NCBI GenBank assembly: GCA_028023455.1
Contig: JAQFVV010006221.1
Location: forward strand, 4,107,166 to 4,171,165
Direction of reading: 5' to 3'
DNA length: 64,000 nt
Source of the DNA: Epiperipatus broadwayi
Lineage: Eukaryota > Onychophora > Udeonychophora > Euonychophora > Peripatidae
This document shows positions 59,860 through 64,000 of this stretch, piece after piece. Numbering within the stretch: the stretch's first letter is position 1; each line of letters opens with the position of its first letter. Made by a program: the position numbers and the translations under genes. Below the pieces are notes generated by a model. It was not told the DNA's origin and searched no databases. It worked only from the letters and a program-made list of their open reading frames with translations.

Positions 59860-60570
59860 AATATTATTATTATTGAATGATTCACAAAATGTATGTAGAG
59901 CAGAGCCCAAATTCCTTGGTGAAAACGTAGCCCTTTCATTTGAAAGCATGATTATTGCACAGTAAGTTTAAGATAATAGTTTCTTATTATTGAGTTCCAT
60001 GTCAAACCCATACTTTTTTTTAATATTTATGTGATTCAAATCTTAAAGAGAAGACTCATTTAAAAATAGGTCAAATTCATTTTTGACTAGAGAAAGTTCA
60101 TTTATACTAGATGAATTGACTACACTCTCTAAACGTACCTTTAGTTCTTCTTCCAATTAGATTTATTTAATTATACTAGCTAAGGACTACCTATTATTGC
60201 ATCTTAATTTAAATCTGAATAATATCTATTATTACATGACTCATGGAAAAACAAGTTCCACTACTTTGAATGATGCACTCTCTTTAAGAAGTTATATTTG
60301 AAAAGCTGTCTATTACATATATATCTACAAAATATTTATTAGACATTATCTTTTGGAGAATTCATCTTTTATGGTTATTAAATCCAGTTTTCATTTCCAG
60401 CATATTAGTTGTTGCAAAATCTCATTAAAATTATATTATTTAGACTTTGAAAAATTTTAACACTTTTTTTTTTTAATTTAATCTCCATTAGCAAACTTGT
60501 TATATAACTTTTTCTATGGGCTTCTCATCTTGCTTTTATTTCTCATATTTTTAGACAAATCATTAAACAG
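59860..60570. other. AT-rich intergenic sequence
   Basis: Nothing recognised between the family D palindrome and the GATA-like region. The same applies to 57490-58410 and 58705-59080. Confidence 0.5.
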
Positions 60571-60574
60571 ATAA

Positions 60575-61450
60575 ATAAATAGATGTGGATACATTGATAG
60601 ATGTATAGATGGATAAAACACTAAAGTAGGATAAAACACTAAAGTAGATAGCTGAGGTTTTAGATGGGAAGATATATGGATAGATGGGTAGTAGGTGAAT
60701 AGGTTGGTAGATGATTATGTGGATAAGTGGATAAATAAATTGAATAAATGAATTGGTGCATCAATGAATGATCAGATGGTGGATGGATTGATGGGTGGTG
60801 AATGATGGATGATTGGAGAATGAGTAAGTAGATGGCTGGGTGGATGGTAAGAAAAATAAATAGGCAGGCCGGTAATGGATGAATGAAAAGATGGATAAAT
60901 ATATAATTGAATGGATGTGCAAGATAATTATTTAGTTAGCTGGGTAAATAGATGAATTATCAGCTAAATAGGTAGGTAGTTGGTTGGATATGTGAATGTA
61001 TTAGTAATTGGATAGATAATAGTTGGATAAGTAATTGGTGGAAAATAGTTAGTTGTGTAAGAAATAAGTAGATGAGTAAATGAATAGGTTGTTGGCTATT
61101 AGTTATTTAGATAGATAAATGAGTGAGAAGTCAAATGGATAGATAGTAAAATTAATAGAGGGGTAGATGTATGAATAGACTGATAGATTATGAATAAATA
61201 GGTTGTTAGAAATATGGTAGACATATGGGTAGATATTTAACAAACTAGCTAGAGAGAGATGGATAAATGAATGGATAAATAAGAAAATGGGCAGATGTTC
61301 AGGTCAGATAGATACACAGATAAGTGGACAACAGTTCCATAAATCAATAAATAATTATACAGGAAACAATATAGTGGCTGAGTAAATTTTGATACAAGGG
61401 TAGACAAAAACAGATAAGATAGATATGTAGATGAATGAAAATGTATGTAT
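60575..61450 (+). repeat. Degenerate GATA/GGAT cryptically simple region
   Basis: About 875 bases dominated by ATAGATGGATAAAT-type steps without any long perfect run. It looks like an old, mutated relative of the array at 28108-28930. The minus strand gives a chance 95-codon frame. Confidence 0.8.
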
Positions 61451-61477
61451 GCATACTTATATATATATAATAAAAAG

Positions 61478-61907
61478 TCAGATGTCACATGACTTATATA
61501 TAGCTTGCATTTACCAATATGTAAACTTAAGAGCATGCTATAACTCTAAACAAGCTTTTATTTATTTTATTTTTTTATTATGATAAATGCTACTACAAGA
61601 GAAAGCATTCAAATCATCTTTATCTTAGATTGTCCCCATCCCCAGACCGGTTTCGACCTATGAGTCTCTTCAGTGAGGAGTTGGGTCACTAGATTCAAAA
61701 AACCAACTCAAGCTTAGCATTTATCTAAAATATATTTCTCAAGAAGAAGATCTAAACCTTTAGACATCTGCATGTCTTTAAAGTCGGCTCTCCAACTGAA
61801 AAAATTATATGGGACTGAACTTAATTCAGATACTCCATATATTAATAGACTTAGCCATTTAATTTAGCCAAAGCCCCAATAGCAAAATAATAATAGTAAT
61901 AATAAAA
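61478..61907 (-). mobile_element. Family B HHR unit 1 (direct repeat)
   Basis: It starts AAAAAGTCAGATGTCACATG and is repeated in the same orientation from 61908 with about 95% identity. The unit is about 430 bases. Head-to-tail units each with one hammerhead are the hallmark of retrozyme genomic copies. It is non-coding. Confidence 0.85.
61632..61688 (-). ncRNA. Hammerhead ribozyme (family B, unit 1)
   Basis: CUGAAGA, stem II GACU/GGUC (one U.G) with loop CAUA, GAAA, stem III ACCGGU, C at the cleavage site. Inner stem I CCUCA/UGGGG is intact; outer stem I GACCC has one mismatch against GGGAC. Confidence 0.8.
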
Positions 61908-62063
61908 AGTCAGATGTCACATGACTTATATATAGCTTGCATTTACCAATATGTAAACTTAAGAGCATGCTATAACTCTAAACAAGCTTTTATTTTTTTA
62001 TTATTTTTATTATGATAAATGCTACTACAAGAGAAAGCATTCAAATCATCTTTATCTTAGATT

Positions 62064-62119
62064 GTCCCCATCCCCAGACCGGTTTCGACCCATGGGTCTC
62101 TTCAGTGAGGAGTTGGGAC
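62064..62119 (-). ncRNA. Hammerhead ribozyme, complete (family B, left arm)
   Basis: Same as 62850-62905 on the opposite strand: CUGAAGA, stem II GACC/GGUC with loop CAUG, GAAA, ACCGGU, C. Stem I CCUCA/UGGGG and GUCCC/GGGAC. No core change. Confidence 0.9.
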
Positions 62120-62849
62120 ACTAGATTCAAAAAACCAACTCAAGCTAAGCATTTATCTAAAAGGTGTTTCTCAAGAAGAAGATCTAAACCTTTAGACATC
62201 TGCATGTCTTTAAAGTCAGCTCTCCAACTGAAAAAATTATATGGGCCTGAACTTAATTCAGATACTCCATATATTAATAGGCTTAGCCATTTAATTTAGC
62301 CAAAGCCCCAATAGCAAAATAATAATAGTAATAAATCAGCATTTATTTTTTATAGCGTCAGTATACAATTGTAATCACATTCATATCGGCTTTAACCAAA
62401 TTGTGCAAATGCTTTTTACGAGTGTTAAATAATAAATGAATACCCTCTGACCCATACAAGATATAGAATTTATGCAGCAAGAGCAATATTGCTGCATAAA
62501 TTCTATATCTTGTATGGGTCAGAGGGTATTCATTTATTATTTAACACTCGTAAAAAGCGTTTGCACAATTTGGTTAAAGCCGATATGAATGTGATTACAA
62601 TTGTATACAGACGCTATAAAAAATAAATGCTGATTTATTACTATTATTATTTTGCTATTGGGGCTTTGGCTAAATTAAATGGCTAAGCCTATTAATATAT
62701 GGAGTATCTGAATTAAGTTCAGGCCCATATAATTTTTTCAGTTGGAGAGCTGACTTTAAAGACATGCAGATGTCTAAAGGTTTAGATCTTCTTCTTGAGA
62801 AACACCTTTTAGATAAATGCTTAGCTTGAGTTGGTTTTTTGAATCTAGT

Positions 62850-62905
62850 GTCCCAACTCCTCACTGAAGAGACCCATGGGTCGAAACCGGTCTGGGGATG
62901 GGGAC
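62850..62905 (+). ncRNA. Hammerhead ribozyme, complete (family B, right arm)
   Basis: CUGAAGA is at 62864-62870. Stem II G71-C82, A72-U81, C73-G80, C74-G79 (last two digits) has loop CAUG. GAAA is at 62883-62886, stem III ACCGGU at 62886-62891, and the predicted cleavage is after C62892. Stem I pairs CCUCA with UGGGG and, after an AACU/AU internal loop, GUCCC with GGGAC. It has the usual G-C at 10.1/11.1, so it is the most canonical motif here together with family F. Stem III of two pairs is too short alone, but ACCGGU can pair between two molecules. Confidence 0.9.
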
Positions 62906-63029
62906 AATCTAAGATAAAGATGATTTGAACACCTTCTCTTGTAGTAGCATTTATCATAATAAAAAAAAAGCTTGTTTAGAGTTATAGCATGCTCTTAAGT
63001 TTATATATATTTAATAGATGTTATTGTTG

Positions 63030-63330
63030 AAATATTTTTAAGAATATGGAAATATCTCTTCTATTTCATCTAAAAAAAAATCACTGTCAGATGATATAGA
63101 CAGTGACCAATGAAAACTGTTAACACTTTCTGCATTTAAAGGGAACCTCTTTTAAATGCAATATCTTATTATTTATAAAGTTCTATAGAAAATATATAAA
63201 GAAGTAACAAGAGCTTGCAAAAAAGAGGTATCATTTTAGATGAAAAAGTGTTTACAGTTTTCATTGGTCATTGTCTATATCATCAGACTTTGAATTTTCT
63301 TAATAAAATAGAACAGATATTTCAACAATC
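63030..63330. repeat. Imperfect inverted repeat
   Basis: GTCAGATGATATAGACAGTG and ACCAATGAAAACTGT are mirrored by ACAGTTTTCATTGGTCATTG and TCTATATCATCAGAC. AATAAAATAGAACAGATATT near its right end recurs at 63782. MITE-like, no ribozyme core. Confidence 0.75.
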
Positions 63331-63417
63331 TTGAAAATATTTCAAAAATAACATCTTTTAAAAATTATTAATAATTAACATTCAACTCTTTGTGAAAGAG
63401 TCTTTTATGATAAGGGG

Positions 63418-63630
63418 AACAGGCAAAACTCTCCATACAGTAGTGCCACTCAGTGCCAACCAGAGTAATCAATGGATGCCAGAAGACTTGTGCATAAAAT
63501 CCCTATCTAGTGCCTACTCATCCAATATCCCCAGACTAGTTTCTGGCTTGTGGCCTTTGTCAGTGAGGAGCTTTGCCTGTTTTAATAACAGTAATGTGCT
63601 GGCATAAGAAATGGTGATCATGTGATATAA
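63418..63630 (-). mobile_element. Family A element, deleted foldback
   Basis: The left arm is complete through its hammerhead (CTTTGTCAGTGAGGAG) and then joins directly to the right terminus (TTTGCCTGTTTTAATAACAG...GGTGATCATGTGATAT). The right-arm ribozyme has been lost by deletion. An open frame of 71 codons is spurious. Confidence 0.8.
63520..63574 (-). ncRNA. Hammerhead remnant (family A), G8 mutated
   Basis: On the minus strand: CUGACAA (G8 to A), stem II GGC/GCC fully paired, GAAA, ACUAGU, C. Inner stem I CCUCA/UGGGG is kept; the outer 5' strand is removed by the deletion. It should be inactive. Confidence 0.7.
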
Positions 63631-64000
63631 TAAGGAAAGTTAAGAAAAGTTGTGAGACTTTGTTTCCTTAAATCTGAATATGTTTATTTTATCACCTTAT
63701 AAATATCAAGAGATTTTATTTAAAAGAGATTCCCCTTTTAGTTGCAAAAAGTGTTTATCATCATCTATGATTTTTCTTAAATAAAATAGAACAGATATTT
63801 CCACATTGTTATATATATAATACTTTCACAAGTTTGCAAATTTAAATGATAGAAGTTAAATAAGAATTCTCTATAATATTTTTTAAATATTTTTTCTGTT
63901 ATGATGTAATAAAGCAAAGTACTAATTAAAAACAGGTATTGCAAGTTGAAATTACATTATGTAGAAAATTTAAATTCATGTCTGTGAAAATCTCTTATAG

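Larger units (their letters stand above)
61908..63010. mobile_element. Family B HHR palindrome, arms about 520 bases
   Basis: Left arm 61952-62478 and right arm 62487-63006 are nearly perfect reverse complements around GCAGCAA-GAGCAATA-TTGCTGC. The left arm is the second tandem unit plus 150 extra bases absent from unit 1 (62330-62478). The mirrored 95-codon open frames in the arms are by-products, as the same bases form the ribozyme. Near-identity of the arms suggests a recent event or ongoing conversion. Confidence 0.9.

Noticed and set aside
62012-62957. Mirrored 95-codon frames in both palindrome arms
   Set aside because: The same bases form the family B hammerhead with paired stems; the frame is a by-product of recent duplication.

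Overview
The window looks like non-bacterial, intron-rich animal DNA. It is very AT-rich, has kilobase-long introns, long GATA/GACA microsatellites, and a mix of decayed RTE-type LINE, Ty3/Gypsy, mariner and Penelope-like element (PLE) remnants. My best guess is a mollusc, most likely a cephalopod such as an octopus. That is inference from repeat content and intron size, not from a diagnostic gene.

One spliced gene can be reconstructed on the + strand in the first 24.4 kb. It has five exons at 660-929, 9159-9203, 19104-19135, 23533-23649 and 24269-24421. All splice sites are GT/AG and the reading phases agree across all four junctions. The product ends in a Tyr/Asp-rich stretch encoded by two tiny exons, one transmembrane helix and a 50-residue polar tail. 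I do not recognise the family. Its 5' end probably lies upstream of the window.

The most striking content is a set of short non-coding elements that carry hammerhead ribozyme (HHR) motifs. At least five sequence-unrelated families, plus a PLE terminal repeat, show the core CUGANGA / stem II / GAAA, a very short self-complementary stem III (ACUAGU, ACCGGU, ACCAUGGU, AUCAUGAU or AUACGUAU) and a two-part stem I. The best copies are at 62850-62905, 12467-12532, 20172-20229, 59674-59734 and 15188-15246. Most of these elements form foldbacks or palindromes, so copies of the same ribozyme face each other. They resemble metazoan retrozymes and PLE terminal repeats, and four of the loci lie inside intron 2 of the gene.

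Layout: 1-24.4 kb is the gene, with its introns filled by repeats. 25.0-27.9 kb is a decayed RTE-like LINE with a foldback HHR element nested in it. 28.1-28.9 kb is a GATA/GACA array. 29-36 kb is AT-rich with a pyrimidine-rich tract. 36.1-41.9 kb has a pair of TATA-containing direct repeats. A 500-base gap (41880-42379) follows, then a long-terminal-repeat-like pair (about 1.85 kb each) flanking 2.3 kb. 49.5-50.6 kb is a second PLE remnant. 56.9-57.5 kb is a mariner remnant and 58.4-58.7 kb a LINE tail. 59.1-59.9 kb and 61.5-63.0 kb are HHR palindromes, with a degenerate GATA-like region between them.
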